Below are positions 54,053 to 64,000 of a stretch of 64,000 nucleotides of DNA, piece by piece (position 1 is the first letter of the stretch; every line of letters starts with the position of its first letter). A model generated the notes under the pieces. That model had not been told where the DNA came from and searched no databases. It saw only the letters and a list, made by a program, of their open reading frames with translations. The translations under genes and the position numbers were made by a program. The DNA comes from Pseudomonas eutrophicaquae (GTDB lineage Bacteria > Pseudomonadota > Gammaproteobacteria > Pseudomonadales > Pseudomonadaceae), in NCBI RefSeq assembly GCF_023544715.1, contig NZ_JAMJEZ010000005.1, positions 1-64,000 of the forward strand, given 5' to 3'.

Positions 54053-54507
54053 TGGCGTGGTGGTGCCTGCTGCTCGGCAGCTGTCTGGCCGAGGCGGCCG
54101 TACCGCAGGTTACCCAGCGCCCGGCGCCGATGTCACCGCCGGCCCTGCAGGTCTACCAGCGCGAGGCGCGTTACGCCCCGCCGGTCAGCCGCAGCCCGTT
54201 CCAGCGACCTGCCGCACCGGGGGTGCCGGCGTCGGGGCCGGGTATCGCCGGGTCGATAGCACCTGGGGGCGGGGTGATCCTGCGCCAGGCCTGGCGTCTT
54301 GCGGGTGTGCTGAGCGATGCGGCCGGGGCGCGGGTACTGCTTGAGCAAGGCGGCCAGTTGTACCGCCTGAGCACGGGCGAGGAGCTGCCCGGCGAGGCGG
54401 TACGGATCGTCGCGATCAGCACCGACCGGCTGACCCTGGAGCAGGACACGACACACGGGCTGCAGACCCAGACCCTGCACCTGGGCATCACCCACGGAGG
54501 GCCATGA
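54049..54507 (+). CDS. pilP: Type IV pilus assembly protein PilP
   Basis: The 152-residue protein has the PilP layout: a proline-rich linker followed by a small beta domain (ILRQAWRLAGVLSDAAGARVLLEQGGQLYRLSTGEELPGEAVRIVAIS) that contacts the secretin. A possible lipobox LGSC is at residues 9-12, but no basic residue precedes it, so lipidation is doubtful. Starts at GTG 54049 or ATG 54052 are both possible. It overlaps the end of pilO and ends at the base before pilQ. Confidence 0.85.
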   Translation: MMAWWCLLLGSCLAEAAVPQVTQRPAPMSPPALQVYQREARYAPPVSRSPFQRPAAPGVPASGPGIAGSIAPGGGVILRQAWRLAGVLSDAAGARVLLEQGGQLYRLSTGEELPGEAVRIVAISTDRLTLEQDTTHGLQTQTLHLGITHGGP

Positions 54508-55920
54508 ATGCCGCGCGCTAACCATCCAGCCACGCCCAGCGGGCATGGCATCGGCACCGAATCTTGTGGGTTGAAACGGCGCGGGCTTGGCCTTGGCCTG
54601 CTACTGGCGCTGGCCGCTACTGAGCGGGCGGCGGCTGAGCCTGTAGCGGCCCGCGCGCCGGCGGCGGCCTTGCCGGCGTCTGCCGAGGCGCTGAGCCTCA
54701 ACTTCCATGAGGTCGATCTGCGCGAGGCGCTGCGCCAGCTGGCGGAGCTGGCCGATCTGGACCTGATCCTCGGCGAGGGCGTACAGGGGCGGCTGAGCCT
54801 GCAGTTGCGGGGGCTGTCCCATGCAGAGGCCTTGGCGCTGATTGCCGACAGCCACGGCCTGAGCCTGCGCCGTGAGGGGCGGGTGCTGCTGGTCCACAGC
54901 GCCGCCGAGCAAGCTGAGCAGAACCTGGCGCGCGCCGCCCACCGCCAGCAGCAGGAGGCCCGTGAGCCGCTGCACTCGGCGGTATTGCCGCTGCGCTACG
55001 CGGAAGCCGCGCAGATGGCCGCGCTGTTTCGTGAAACGCAGCAGGGCACGGAGGCTGAGCCTCGGCCGCTGCGCGGCTCACTGATTGCCGATGAGCGCAG
55101 CAACAGCCTGGTGGCGACACTGCCGGCCGCCACGCTGGCCGCGCTGCGCACATTGATCGAGGCGCTCGACCAGCCGCAGCGCCAGGTGCTGATCGAGGCG
55201 CGGATCGTCGAGGCCAATCTGGGCTTTGACCAGAGCCTTGGCGTGCGCTGGGGCGGCAGCCTGTCGCTGGCCGGTGAGGGCCGCTGGAGCCTGCAGGGGC
55301 TCGCCGGCGCGGGGGCGGGCGGGGCCAGTGCGCCGTTTGTCGATCTGGGTGTGGCGACCCGCAGCGCCGGCATCGGGCTGGGCTTTCTCACCGACAATGC
55401 GCTGCTCGATCTGCAGCTCTCGGCGATGGAGAAGACCGGCAAGGGCGAGGTGATCTCCCAGCCGCGGGTGGTCACCGCCGACCGGCAGACCGCGCGGATC
55501 CTCAAGGGCGCCGAGGTGCCCTATTCCACGGTCAGCGAGCAGGGTACGGCGGTGCAGTTCAAGGAGGCGGCGCTGGCCCTGGAGGTCACGCCGCATATCA
55601 GCGCCGCCCAGGCGGTGGTGATGAGCGTGCGGGTGACCAAGGATGAGCCGGATTTTTCCAGCGCCATCGACGGCGTGCCGCCGATCAAGAAGAACGAGGT
55701 CAACGCGCGGGTCGAGGTCGGCGATGGCGAGACGCTGGTGATCGGCGGGGTGTTCTCCAGCCAGCAGATGGAGGCGGTGGAAAAGGTGCCGCTGCTCGGG
55801 GATTTGCCGCTGCTGGGGCGGCTGTTTCGCCGCGACATCGTCAGCCAGCAGAAATCCGAGCTGCTGGTCTTTCTGACTCCGCGTATCATTGACGCCCCGG
55901 CGTTTTCCGTGAGTCGTTGA
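54508..55920 (+). CDS. pilQ: Type IV pilus secretin PilQ (short, without AMIN domains)
   Basis: PilQ forms the outer-membrane pore for the pilus. The 470-residue product has a basic N terminus and signal-like helix (KRRGLGLGLLLALAAT), a secretin/TonB short N-terminal domain (LNFHEVDLREALRQLAELADLDLILGEGVQG), an N1 domain and the complete secretin core with VEVGDGETLVIGGVFSSQQMEAVEKVPLLGDLPLLGRLF and QQKSELLVFLTPRII. The two AMIN peptidoglycan-binding domains at the N terminus of most PilQ proteins (about 700 residues) are missing. The start is an ATG directly after the pilP stop. Confidence 0.93.
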   Translation: MPRANHPATPSGHGIGTESCGLKRRGLGLGLLLALAATERAAAEPVAARAPAAALPASAEALSLNFHEVDLREALRQLAELADLDLILGEGVQGRLSLQLRGLSHAEALALIADSHGLSLRREGRVLLVHSAAEQAEQNLARAAHRQQQEAREPLHSAVLPLRYAEAAQMAALFRETQQGTEAEPRPLRGSLIADERSNSLVATLPAATLAALRTLIEALDQPQRQVLIEARIVEANLGFDQSLGVRWGGSLSLAGEGRWSLQGLAGAGAGGASAPFVDLGVATRSAGIGLGFLTDNALLDLQLSAMEKTGKGEVISQPRVVTADRQTARILKGAEVPYSTVSEQGTAVQFKEAALALEVTPHISAAQAVVMSVRVTKDEPDFSSAIDGVPPIKKNEVNARVEVGDGETLVIGGVFSSQQMEAVEKVPLLGDLPLLGRLFRRDIVSQQKSELLVFLTPRIIDAPAFSVSR

Positions 55921-55923
55921 TCC

Positions 55924-56442
55924 GTGCGCAATCTGATACTGGTAGGCCCGATGGGGGCCGGCAAGAGCACCATTGGCCGCTTGCTGGCCAGGGAGCTGCA
56001 CCTTCCGTTTCGCGACTCCGACAAGGAGATCGAGGACCGCTGCGGTGCGGACATTCCGTGGATCTTCGATGTCGAGGGCGAGGCGGGTTTTCGCGAGCGC
56101 GAGCAGGCGGTGATTGCCGATCTGTGTCAGGAAGATGGCCTGGTGCTGGCCACCGGCGGCGGGGCGGTGATGCGCGCCGAGAACCGCGAGGCCCTGCGTC
56201 GCGGCGGGCGGGTCATTTACCTGCATGCCTCGGTCGAGCAGCAGCTGGAGCGTACCGCCCGCGACCGGCACCGTCCGCTGCTGCAGACCGCCGATCCTGC
56301 GCGGGTGCTGCGCGAGCTGCTGGCCCTGCGCGATCCGCTCTATCGGGAAATCGCCGATGTGATCATCGAGACCGACCAGCGCCCGCCGCGCCTGGTGGTC
56401 CAGGAAATCCTCAGCCGTCTGCAGCAGCTGCCGCCGCGCTGA
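55924..56442 (+). CDS. aroK: Shikimate kinase
   Basis: AroK phosphorylates shikimate at the 3-hydroxyl in the aromatic pathway. The 172-residue protein has the P-loop [21 protein letters not shown], the shikimate-binding [31 protein letters not shown] and [11 protein letters not shown]. The start is GTG, 3 bases after the pilQ stop, with no strong ribosome-binding site. The order pilQ-aroK-aroB is conserved in gammaproteobacteria. Confidence 0.97.
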   Translation: MRNLILVGPMGAGKSTIGRLLARELHLPFRDSDKEIEDRCGADIPWIFDVEGEAGFREREQAVIADLCQEDGLVLATGGGAVMRAENREALRRGGRVIYLHASVEQQLERTARDRHRPLLQTADPARVLRELLALRDPLYREIADVIIETDQRPPRLVVQEILSRLQQLPPR

Positions 56443-56487
56443 CGGCCAGCGCTGCCCGACGCTCCACCTTTTCGTAACGAGGACTTT

Positions 56488-57585
56488 ATGCGGACTCTCA
56501 ACGTCGATCTTGGCGAGCGCAGCTACCCCATTTTCATCGGCACCGGCCTGCTGGATTGTGCCGAGTGCTTCAGCCCGTACATCGCGGGTCGTCAGGTGGC
56601 GGTCGTCACCAACGAGACCGTGGCGCCGCTGTATCTTCAGCGCCTTCTGGCGACGCTTGAGGGCTATCAGGTCACGCCGATCGTGCTGCCCGATGGCGAG
56701 GCGTTCAAGAACTGGGAAACCCTGCAGCTGATTTTCGATGGCCTGCTTGAGGTGCGCCACGACCGGCGCACCACTCTGATTGCGCTGGGCGGCGGGGTGA
56801 TCGGCGACATGACCGGCTTTGCCGCCGCCTGCTACCAACGCGGGGTGGATTTCATCCAGGTGCCGACCACCCTGCTGTCCCAGGTGGATTCCTCGGTGGG
56901 CGGCAAGACCGGCATCAATCACCCGCTGGGCAAGAACATGGTCGGTGCCTTCTACCAGCCCAAGGCGGTGGTGATCGACACCGCGACCCTGGCGACGTTG
57001 CCGGCGCGCGAGCTGTCGGCCGGCCTTGCCGAGGTGATCAAGTACGGGCTGATCTGCGATGAGCCGTTCCTCACCTGGCTGGAGCAGCACATGGACGCCC
57101 TGCGCGCCCTCGATGGCGAGGCGATTGCCGAGGCGGTGGAGCGCTCCTGCGCCGCCAAGGCGCGGGTGGTGAATGCCGACGAGCGCGAGTCCGGGGTGCG
57201 CGCCACCCTCAACCTCGGCCATACCTTCGGCCACGCCATCGAGACCGAGATGGGCTATGGCACCTGGCTGCACGGCGAGGCGGTGGGCGCCGGGACGGTG
57301 ATGGCGCTGGAGCTGTCGCAGCGCCTCGGCTGGATCGATGCGCCGGCGCGTGATCGCGGCATCCGCCTGTTGGGCCGCGCCGGGCTGCCGTTGGTGCCGC
57401 CGGCCTCGATGAGCCCTGAGGACTTCCTGCGCCACATGGCGGTGGATAAAAAGGTGCTCGATGGTCAGCTGCGTCTGGTGCTGCTGCGCGGGCTGGGGGA
57501 GGCGGTAGTGACAGCCGACTACCCGCGTGCGGCGCTGGACGCCACGCTGAGCACCGACTACGCGGCCCTGACCGCGCAAGCCTGA
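56488..57585 (+). CDS. aroB: 3-dehydroquinate synthase
   Basis: AroB converts DAHP to 3-dehydroquinate using NAD+ and a divalent metal. The 365-residue protein has [23 protein letters not shown], the [27 protein letters not shown] substrate loop, and the metal-binding [11 protein letters not shown] and LHGEAV histidines. It lies 45 bases after aroK in the same operon. Confidence 0.98.
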   Translation: MRTLNVDLGERSYPIFIGTGLLDCAECFSPYIAGRQVAVVTNETVAPLYLQRLLATLEGYQVTPIVLPDGEAFKNWETLQLIFDGLLEVRHDRRTTLIALGGGVIGDMTGFAAACYQRGVDFIQVPTTLLSQVDSSVGGKTGINHPLGKNMVGAFYQPKAVVIDTATLATLPARELSAGLAEVIKYGLICDEPFLTWLEQHMDALRALDGEAIAEAVERSCAAKARVVNADERESGVRATLNLGHTFGHAIETEMGYGTWLHGEAVGAGTVMALELSQRLGWIDAPARDRGIRLLGRAGLPLVPPASMSPEDFLRHMAVDKKVLDGQLRLVLLRGLGEAVVTADYPRAALDATLSTDYAALTAQA

Positions 57586-57646
57586 TCTTTCCCTCTGGCC
57601 CCGCGCTGTGCCGGGGCCTTTTGACTGCAAAGGAAGCGAGACCCTT

Positions 57647-59335
57647 ATGACCAGCCTGTCGGCCGACGAGGCTCTCATCGAGCGCTACCAGTTCAGCCAC
57701 AACCCCTTCAGTGCCCGGGTGCCGGGCTTTCGCTTCTTCGCCGCCCGGCGCAAGCCGCTGCTGACCGAGCTGCACCAGCGCTCGCAGCGCATGGCGCTGG
57801 TGCAGATCGTCTGTGGCCCGCAGGGCAGCGGCAAGACCCTGATGCGCCAGGCGCTGGTGGCCAGCAGCAACAAGCATAACGTGCTGTGCCTGGTGGCCAC
57901 GGCCCGCCAGTACGCCACGGCTCGTGATCTGCTGCAGCATTTCAGTGAGGGGCTGGGCGGGCACTATGCCGATTGCGACGGGCTGCTCGGTCAGGTCGCG
58001 CGTCTGGCCCAGGAAGGGCAGACCGTCTATCTGCTGGTCGATGACGCCGAGCGCCTGCATGACGATGCCCTGCAGGCGCTGGTGCAGCTGGCGGTCGGTG
58101 ACCGCGATGGCCGCGCCCATGTGTTCCTGTTCGCCCGCGAGACCCTGCTGCCGCGCCTGGACATGCTCGGCGAAAGCGAGCGCTGTCAGGTCATGCACCT
58201 CTCGCCCTACAGCTTCCCCGAGACCTGCGCTTATCTCGCGCAGCGCATCGAGGGCGCCAAGCAGAGCCTTGAAGCGGTGTTTGACAGCGAGCAGCTGGAG
58301 CGCATCCACGAGGAATCCGCGGGTTGGCCCGGTGAGATTAACCGGGTGGCCGCCGAGGTGCTGCACGAAGCGCTCCTGGCTGAGGAAGCAGGCGGTGCCC
58401 GCGCCGGAGCGGCCAGCGCTGGCCTGCCGCGACGCCATGTGCTGGCGGTGCTGGGCGTGCTGCTGATGCTGGGTGCGCTGGTGCTGTTCGGCAAGCAGGG
58501 CAATGGACTGGACTGGCTGGCGCGTCTGAGCGGTGATCCGGCCAGCGTGCCGGCGGCCGAGGAGGCGCTCGCGCCGGTGGCTGAGGCACCGGCCATCGTG
58601 TTTGCCGATGGACAGAGCGTACCGCTGCCGCTGGCCGGTCAGGCCCAGCCGTTGCTGCGCGAGCCGCTGGCCCGCGAGGTGGCACGCACCCAGGGCGCGG
58701 AGCTGGATGCCGTGCATGCGGCGCAGCCCAGCGCGGCGGGCAACGTGCTGCCATTGGCTCCGACAACACCGGCGCCGGCCGCCGCGGCGTCTGCCCCGGC
58801 CGTGACGCCGCCGGCACCCACGCCCGCACCGACACCGGCTTCCGCGGCGATCAGTGCGCCGGCACCCCAGGCACCTGCACCGGCGCCCGCGCCAGCCCCT
58901 GCGCCGGTGGCCGCCAAGCCCGCACCGGTGACGCCGCCGCCGGCGCGTCCGGCACCCGCCCCGGCACCTGCTGCGGCACCGACCGCCCGGGCCACGCCTC
59001 CGGCACCGGCGCCCGCTCCCGCACCTGCCGCGACAGGCAGCGCGGGGGACAACAGCTGGTACCTGGGGCAGCCGGTCGGTCAGTACACCCTGCAGCTGAT
59101 GGGCACCCGCTCCGAGGCGTCGGCCCGGCAGCTGGCGGGCGCTGGCGCGGGCTATCACTACTTCCGCAAGGTGCATCAGGGTCAGCCGCTGTATGTGGTC
59201 ACCTACGGGCGCTTTGCCAATGCGTCGGCCGCGCGCGCGGCGGTGGCGGCGCTGCCGGCGCGGCTGCAGGCTGGCAAACCGTGGCCGCGAACATTTGCCA
59301 GCATTCAGCAGGAGATTCGTCAGGCGGGCCGCTAA
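57647..59335 (+). CDS. DamX-like SPOR-domain ATPase
   Basis: The 562-residue protein starts with an ExeA-like AAA domain (YQFSHNPFSARVPGFRFF; Walker A VCGPQGSGKTLMRQAL; Walker B VYLLVDDAERL), followed by one membrane helix (HVLAVLGVLLMLGALVLF), a long Pro-Ala-rich linker of about 120 residues and a C-terminal SPOR domain (NSWYLGQPVGQYTLQLMGTRSEASARQLAGAG). SPOR domains bind denuded septal glycan, so a cell-division role like E. coli DamX is likely. The position between aroB and gltB matches damX in relatives. Confidence 0.92.
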   Translation: MTSLSADEALIERYQFSHNPFSARVPGFRFFAARRKPLLTELHQRSQRMALVQIVCGPQGSGKTLMRQALVASSNKHNVLCLVATARQYATARDLLQHFSEGLGGHYADCDGLLGQVARLAQEGQTVYLLVDDAERLHDDALQALVQLAVGDRDGRAHVFLFARETLLPRLDMLGESERCQVMHLSPYSFPETCAYLAQRIEGAKQSLEAVFDSEQLERIHEESAGWPGEINRVAAEVLHEALLAEEAGGARAGAASAGLPRRHVLAVLGVLLMLGALVLFGKQGNGLDWLARLSGDPASVPAAEEALAPVAEAPAIVFADGQSVPLPLAGQAQPLLREPLAREVARTQGAELDAVHAAQPSAAGNVLPLAPTTPAPAAAASAPAVTPPAPTPAPTPASAAISAPAPQAPAPAPAPAPAPVAAKPAPVTPPPARPAPAPAPAAAPTARATPPAPAPAPAPAATGSAGDNSWYLGQPVGQYTLQLMGTRSEASARQLAGAGAGYHYFRKVHQGQPLYVVTYGRFANASAARAAVAALPARLQAGKPWPRTFASIQQEIRQAGR

Positions 59336-59357
59336 GCTGCACCTTGATGGCGCATGG

Positions 59358-59397
59358 AAAAGCCGGTGATGCACCAGAATGCATCACCGGCTTTTTT
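59358..59397. terminator. Terminator after the DamX-like gene
   Basis: AAAAGCCGGTGATGC (59358-59372) pairs with GCATCACCGGCTTTT (59381-59395) around a short loop, followed by further T. It ends the pilM-to-damX transcript before gltB. The remaining 180 bases to gltB form an AT-rich leader with a possible -10 element TACAAT at 59467-59472. Confidence 0.9.
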
Positions 59398-59576
59398 GTT
59401 TCACTTATGGGACATGAAATTTATATTTTTGCGCCATTTTGGCTTTTTCAGTCGCGTGCGCCGCGCTACAATGCAGCAATAAGCGCTGGGGATGATCCCG
59501 CTGGATTAGTCAAATATCCCTGCAAGATGCCGCAATAAATTCCGAATTTCCCAGAAGTTAGCCGGTGAGAGTGCCC

Positions 59577-62500
59577 ATGAACCCAGGTCTGTACCAACCC
59601 GAGCAATTCAAGGACAACTGCGGCTTCGGTCTGATCGCCCACATGCAGGGCCAGCCGAGCCACCATCTGCTGCAGACCGCCATCGAGGCGTTGACCTGCA
59701 TGACCCACCGCGGCGGCATCAACGCAGACGGCAAGACCGGTGACGGCTGTGGTTTGCTCATGCAAAAACCTGACCGTTTTCTGCGGGTGCTGGCCGCCGA
59801 GCAGTTTGGCGTGCACCTGCCCGAGCAGTATGCGGTCGGCATGGTGTTCCTCAATCAGGATGCAGCGCGCGCCGCTTACGCCCGCGAGGTGCTGAACCGC
59901 GAGATCCTCGCCCAGGGCCTGACGCTGGTCGGCTGGCGCGTGGTGCCGGTAGACACCTCGGTGCTCGGTCGCCTGGCGCTGGAGTGCCTGCCGCGCATCG
60001 AGCAGGTGTTTGTCAGCGGTGAAGGGCTTGATGATGCGCAGATGGCCATCAAACTGTTCTTCGCCCGCCGCCGCGCCGAGGTGGCACTCAAGGAGGATGC
60101 CGACTTCTATGTGTGCAGCCTGTCGGCCAAGGACATCATCTACAAAGGCCTGATGATGCCGGCGGATCTCGCCAGTTTCTTCCCGGATCTTGGCGATCCG
60201 CGCCTGGAAACCGCGATTGCGGTGTTCCACCAGCGCTTCTCCACCAACACCCTGCCGCGCTGGCCGCTGGCCCAGCCGTTCCGCTTCCTGGCGCACAACG
60301 GCGAGATCAACACCATCACCGGCAACCGCAACTGGGCGGTGGCGCGGCGCAACAAGTTCGCCAACGAGCTGCTGCCCGGCCTTGAGGACATCGCGCCGCT
60401 GGTCAACCGCACCGGCTCCGACTCCTCGAGCATGGACAACATGCTCGAACTCTTGGTCACCGGCGGCATGGACCTGTTCCGCGGCCTGCGCATGATCATT
60501 CCGCCGGCCTGGCAGAACGTCGAGACCATGGATGTCGAGCTGCGCAGCTTCTACGAATACAACTCCATGCACATGGAGTCCTGGGACGGCCCGGCCGGCG
60601 TGGTGCTGACCGACGGTCGCCATGCGGTGTGCCTGCTCGATCGCAACGGCCTGCGCCCGGCGCGCTGGGTCACCACCAAGAATGGCTACATCACCCTGGC
60701 CTCCGAGGTCGGCGTGTGGAACTACGCCCCGGAAGATGTGATCGCCAAGGGCCGCGTCGGCCCGGGGCAGATCCTCGCCGTGGACACCGAAACCGGTCAG
60801 GTGCTGCACACCGCCGACATCGACAACCGCCTCAAGTCGCGCCACCCATACCGTCAGTGGCTGCGTCAGAATGCCCTGCGCATCCAGTCCAGCCTGGACG
60901 ATGATCAGGGTGGGCCGCTACTGGAAGGCGAGGCGCTCAAGCAGTACATGAAGCTGTTCCAGGTCACCTTCGAGGAGCGTGACCAGGTGCTGCGTCCGCT
61001 GGCCGAACAGGGTCAGGAGGCAGTCGGCTCGATGGGCGATGACACGCCGATGGCAGTACTGTCCCAGCGGGTGCGCTCGCCCTACGACTACTTCCGCCAG
61101 CAGTTCGCCCAGGTCACCAACCCGCCGATCGACCCGCTGCGTGAGGCGATTGTCATGTCGCTGGAGACCTGTCTGGGCGCCGAGCGCAATGTGTTCGAGG
61201 AGACCGCCGAGCACGCCAACCGCACCATCCTCAACACCCCGGTGATCTCGCCAGCCAAGTGGCGCACCTTGATGCACCTTGAGCGCCCGGGATTCGAGCG
61301 CGAGATCATCGACCTCAACTACCAGCCTGACGAAGGTCTGGAAGCTGCCGTGCGGCGCATCGCCGATCAGGCCGAAGCGGCGGTACGTGCCGGCAAGGTG
61401 CTGCTGGTGCTTTCCGACCGGCAGATCGCGGCGGACAAACTGCCAGTGCATGCCGCGTTGGCCGCCGGGGCAGTGCATCATCGCCTGACCGAGACGGGCC
61501 TGCGCTGCGACAGCAACATCCTGGTCGAGACCGCCACCGCGCGCGACCCGCACCACTTTGCGGTGCTGATCGGCTTTGGCGCCACCGCGGTCTACCCCTA
61601 CCTGGCTTACGAGGTACTAGCCGACCTGATCCGCAGCGGCGAGGTGCTTGGCGATCTGCGCGAGGCCTACAAGAACTACCGCAAGGGCATCTCCAAAGGC
61701 CTGCTGAAGATCCTTTCCAAGATGGGCATCTCCACCGTGGCCTCCTACCGCGGCGCCCAGCTGTTCGAGGCCATCGGCCTCTCGGACGAGGTGGTCGAGC
61801 TGTGCTTCCGTGGCGTGGCCAGTCGCATTCAGGGCGCGCGTTTTGCGGACCTTGAGGCCGAGCAGCAGCTGCTGGCCCGCGAGGCCTGGAATCCGCGCAA
61901 GCCGATCCAGCAGGGTGGTCTGCTCAAGTTCGTGCATGGCGGCGAATACCACGCCTACAACCCGGACGTGGTGCGTCTGCTGCAGGAAGCCGTGCAGCAG
62001 GGCGACTACGCGCGCTTCCGTGAGTACAGCGCGCTGGTCGATCAGCGCCCGGTGTCGATGATCCGTGACCTGCTCAAGGTCAAGCCGGTCGAGCAGCCGC
62101 TGGCGCTGGAGCAGGTCGAGCCGCTCAGCGCGATCTTCAAGCGCTTTGATGCCGCCGGCATCTCCCTCGGCGCGCTGTCGCCGGAGGCCCACGAGGCACT
62201 GGCCGAGGCGATGAACCGTCTGGGTGCGCGCTCCAACTCCGGCGAGGGCGGTGAGGATCCGGCCCGCTACGGCACAGTCAAGAGCTCGAAGATCAAGCAG
62301 GTGGCCACCGGGCGCTTCGGCGTCACCCCCGAGTACCTGGTCAACGCCGAAGTGCTGCAGATCAAGGTCGCCCAGGGCGCCAAGCCCGGTGAGGGCGGCC
62401 AGCTGCCGGGCGGCAAGGTCAACGGCCTGATCGCTCGCCTGCGCTACGCGGTGCCCGGCGTGACCCTGATCTCGCCGCCGCCGCACCACGACATCTACTC

Positions 62501-64000
62501 GATCGAGGATCTGGCGCAGCTGATCTTCGACCTCAAGCAGGTCAACCCGCAGGCGCTGGTCTCGGTCAAGCTGGTCGCCGAGCCGGGCGTTGGCACCATC
62601 GCCGCCGGCGTGGCCAAGGCTTATGCCGATCTGATCACCATCTCCGGCTACGACGGTGGCACCGGCGCCTCGCCTTTGACTTCGATCAAGTACGCCGGCT
62701 CCCCGTGGGAGCTGGGCCTTGCCGAGGCACACCAGACCCTGCGCGGCAACGACCTGCGCGGCAAGGTGCGGGTGCAGACCGACGGCGGCCTGAAGACCGG
62801 CCTTGACGTGATCAAGGCGGCGATCCTCGGCGCTGAGAGCTTTGGCTTTGGCACCGCGCCGATGATCGCGCTGGGCTGCAAGTACCTGCGCATCTGCCAC
62901 CTGAACAACTGCGCCACCGGCGTGGCGACCCAGAATGATGCGCTGCGCAAGGAGCATTTCATCGGCACCGTCGAGATGGTGATGAACTTCTTCACCTTCA
63001 TCGCCGAGGAAACTCGCGAGTGGCTGGCCAAACTGGGCGTGCGCAGTCTCGCCGAGCTGATCGGCCGCACCGATCTTCTGGAAGTGCTGCCGGGGCAGAC
63101 CGCCAAGCAGGGCAATCTGGACCTGACCCCGCTGCTCGGCAGCGATCACATCCCGGCCGACAAGCCGCAGTTCTGCGCGGTGGAGAAGAACCCGCCGTTC
63201 GACCAGGGCCTGCTCGCCGAGCGGATGGTCGAGATGGCGCTGCCGGCGATCGAGGCCAAGCAGGGCGGTGAGTTTGTGCTGGATCTGTGCAACTGCGACC
63301 GCTCGATCGGCGCGCGCATCTCCGGGGAGATCGCCCGCCGCTACGGTAACCAGGGCATGGTGGACGCACCGATCAGCTTCCGCTTCAAGGGCACCGCCGG
63401 GCAGAGCTTTGGCGTATGGAACGCCGGTGGCCTCAACCTCTATCTGCAGGGTGATGCCAACGACTACGTCGGCAAGGGCATGACCGGCGGCAAGATCGTC
63501 GTCACCCCGCCGACCGGCAGTCTGCTCAAGAGCCAGGAGTCGGCGATTGTCGGCAACACCTGCCTGTACGGCGCGACCGGCGGCAAGCTGTTTGCGGCGG
63601 GCACCGCGGGTGAGCGCTTCGCGGTGCGCAACTCCGGTGCTCACGCGGTGGTGGAAGGCACCGGCGATCACTGCTGCGAGTACATGACCGGCGGGTTTGT
63701 CTGCGTGCTGGGCAAGACCGGCTACAACTTCGGCTCGGGCATGACCGGCGGCTTTGCCTACGTGCTGGATGAGGACAACAGCTTCTTCGATCGGGTCAAC
63801 CATGAGCTGGTCGATCTGCAGCGCATCAGTGGCGAGGCGATGGAGGCCTACCGTACCCACCTGCGCCGCGTGCTGGTCGAGTACGTCGAGGAAACCGCCA
63901 GCGCCTGGGGCCGCGAGGTGCTGGAAAACCTTGACGACTACAGCCGGCGCTTCTGGCTGGTCAAGCCCAAGGCCGCCAGCCTCAAGACCCTGCTGTCCAG
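59577..64000 (+). CDS. gltB: Glutamate synthase large subunit (cut by window end)
   Basis: GltB hydrolyses glutamine and adds the ammonia to 2-oxoglutarate to give glutamate; GltD, expected just outside, supplies electrons. Translation from 59577 gives [21 protein letters not shown], where Cys15 becomes the N-terminal nucleophile after propeptide removal. Later come the FMN domain ([33 protein letters not shown]), the 3Fe-4S cysteines in [19 protein letters not shown], and the C-terminal beta-helix domain. About 1474 residues are present; the sequence stops within a few residues of the usual end ([11 protein letters not shown]), so only the last codons are missing. Confidence 0.98.
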   Translation, partial: MNPGLYQPEQFKDNCGFGLIAHMQGQPSHHLLQTAIEALTCMTHRGGINADGKTGDGCGLLMQKPDRFLRVLAAEQFGVHLPEQYAVGMVFLNQDAARAAYAREVLNREILAQGLTLVGWRVVPVDTSVLGRLALECLPRIEQVFVSGEGLDDAQMAIKLFFARRRAEVALKEDADFYVCSLSAKDIIYKGLMMPADLASFFPDLGDPRLETAIAVFHQRFSTNTLPRWPLAQPFRFLAHNGEINTITGNRNWAVARRNKFANELLPGLEDIAPLVNRTGSDSSSMDNMLELLVTGGMDLFRGLRMIIPPAWQNVETMDVELRSFYEYNSMHMESWDGPAGVVLTDGRHAVCLLDRNGLRPARWVTTKNGYITLASEVGVWNYAPEDVIAKGRVGPGQILAVDTETGQVLHTADIDNRLKSRHPYRQWLRQNALRIQSSLDDDQGGPLLEGEALKQYMKLFQVTFEERDQVLRPLAEQGQEAVGSMGDDTPMAVLSQRVRSPYDYFRQQFAQVTNPPIDPLREAIVMSLETCLGAERNVFEETAEHANRTILNTPVISPAKWRTLMHLERPGFEREIIDLNYQPDEGLEAAVRRIADQAEAAVRAGKVLLVLSDRQIAADKLPVHAALAAGAVHHRLTETGLRCDSNILVETATARDPHHFAVLIGFGATAVYPYLAYEVLADLIRSGEVLGDLREAYKNYRKGISKGLLKILSKMGISTVASYRGAQLFEAIGLSDEVVELCFRGVASRIQGARFADLEAEQQLLAREAWNPRKPIQQGGLLKFVHGGEYHAYNPDVVRLLQEAVQQGDYARFREYSALVDQRPVSMIRDLLKVKPVEQPLALEQVEPLSAIFKRFDAAGISLGALSPEAHEALAEAMNRLGARSNSGEGGEDPARYGTVKSSKIKQVATGRFGVTPEYLVNAEVLQIKVAQGAKPGEGGQLPGGKVNGLIARLRYAVPGVTLISPPPHHDIYSIEDLAQLIFDLKQVNPQALVSVKLVAEPGVGTIAAGVAKAYADLITISGYDGGTGASPLTSIKYAGSPWELGLAEAHQTLRGNDLRGKVRVQTDGGLKTGLDVIKAAILGAESFGFGTAPMIALGCKYLRICHLNNCATGVATQNDALRKEHFIGTVEMVMNFFTFIAEETREWLAKLGVRSLAELIGRTDLLEVLPGQTAKQGNLDLTPLLGSDHIPADKPQFCAVEKNPPFDQGLLAERMVEMALPAIEAKQGGEFVLDLCNCDRSIGARISGEIARRYGNQGMVDAPISFRFKGTAGQSFGVWNAGGLNLYLQGDANDYVGKGMTGGKIVVTPPTGSLLKSQESAIVGNTCLYGATGGKLFAAGTAGERFAVRNSGAHAVVEGTGDHCCEYMTGGFVCVLGKTGYNFGSGMTGGFAYVLDEDNSFFDRVNHELVDLQRISGEAMEAYRTHLRRVLVEYVEETASAWGREVLENLDDYSRRFWLVKPKAASLKTLLS

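Overview
The window is chromosomal DNA from a high-GC gammaproteobacterium of the Pseudomonas group. This rests on gene order: tRNA-Gln, ispE, lolB, a TPR lipoprotein gene, hemA, prfA, prmC, moeB and murI at the left, and priA, rpmE, a nuclease gene, maeB, ponA, pilMNOPQ, aroK, aroB, damX and gltB at the right, as known in Pseudomonas aeruginosa. I see no insertion sequence, phage, integrase, CRISPR array or rRNA operon.

Layout. 1-8.3 kb: tRNA-Gln and two divergent housekeeping operons (isoprenoid and lipoprotein functions one way; tetrapyrrole synthesis, release factor, its methylase and cell-wall precursor synthesis the other). 8.3-19.3 kb: a light-stress block with an eight-gene operon (MerR regulator, photolyase, SnoaL-like, SDR, flavin amine oxidase, DUF1365, CFA-synthase-like methyltransferase, DUF2878), a renalase-like flavoprotein with a Trp-rich small protein, and an epimerase-hemH pair. 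19.3-27.5 kb: transport and housekeeping genes, including a TMEM165/GDT1 Mn exporter behind a yybP-ykoY riboswitch, rsmC, slyD, gpx and cysZ. 27.5-32.7 kb: a tetrahydromonapterin operon (folM-folE-folX), a DCC-family protein, a second MerR regulator, a probable small RNA, a short LOV photoreceptor and a flavodoxin. 32.9-35.2 kb: a FadL-type porin, an unknown gene and a DedA/YqaA-like gene. 35.3-41.7 kb: an arsenic island (thioredoxin-like protein, ArsP-like permease and Acr3 one way; ArsR, ArsH, GAPDH and ArsJ the other). 41.7-44.4 kb: a cation diffusion facilitator, a ChrR-like cupin and a pseudouridine synthase. 44.4-64 kb: the conserved priA-to-gltB block, with gltB cut by the window end a few codons before its stop.

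Main finding. The motif TGTACA, usually as TTGTACAA, is repeated in five intergenic regions (15.9, 17.2, 29.8-29.9, 30.4 and 31.4 kb) with recurring 18-bp and 11-bp spacing. These regions lie next to both MerR/LitR-type regulators, photolyase, the renalase-like and epimerase/hemH operons, the pterin operon, the DCC gene and a probable small RNA that ends in a strong terminator. Both regulators lack a recognisable cobalamin motif, and a PpSB1-type short LOV protein with the photoactive Cys at residue 53 is encoded alongside. I read this as a blue-light regulon in which LOV, not B12, is the light sensor. The protein module is known from Pseudomonas putida; the operator geometry, the small RNA and the inclusion of the pterin and hemH genes are what deserve a closer look here.

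Secondary points are the Mn riboswitch, a 35-bp palindrome over the porin promoter, an rpmE terminator buried in the signal-peptide codons of the next gene, and a PilQ without AMIN domains.
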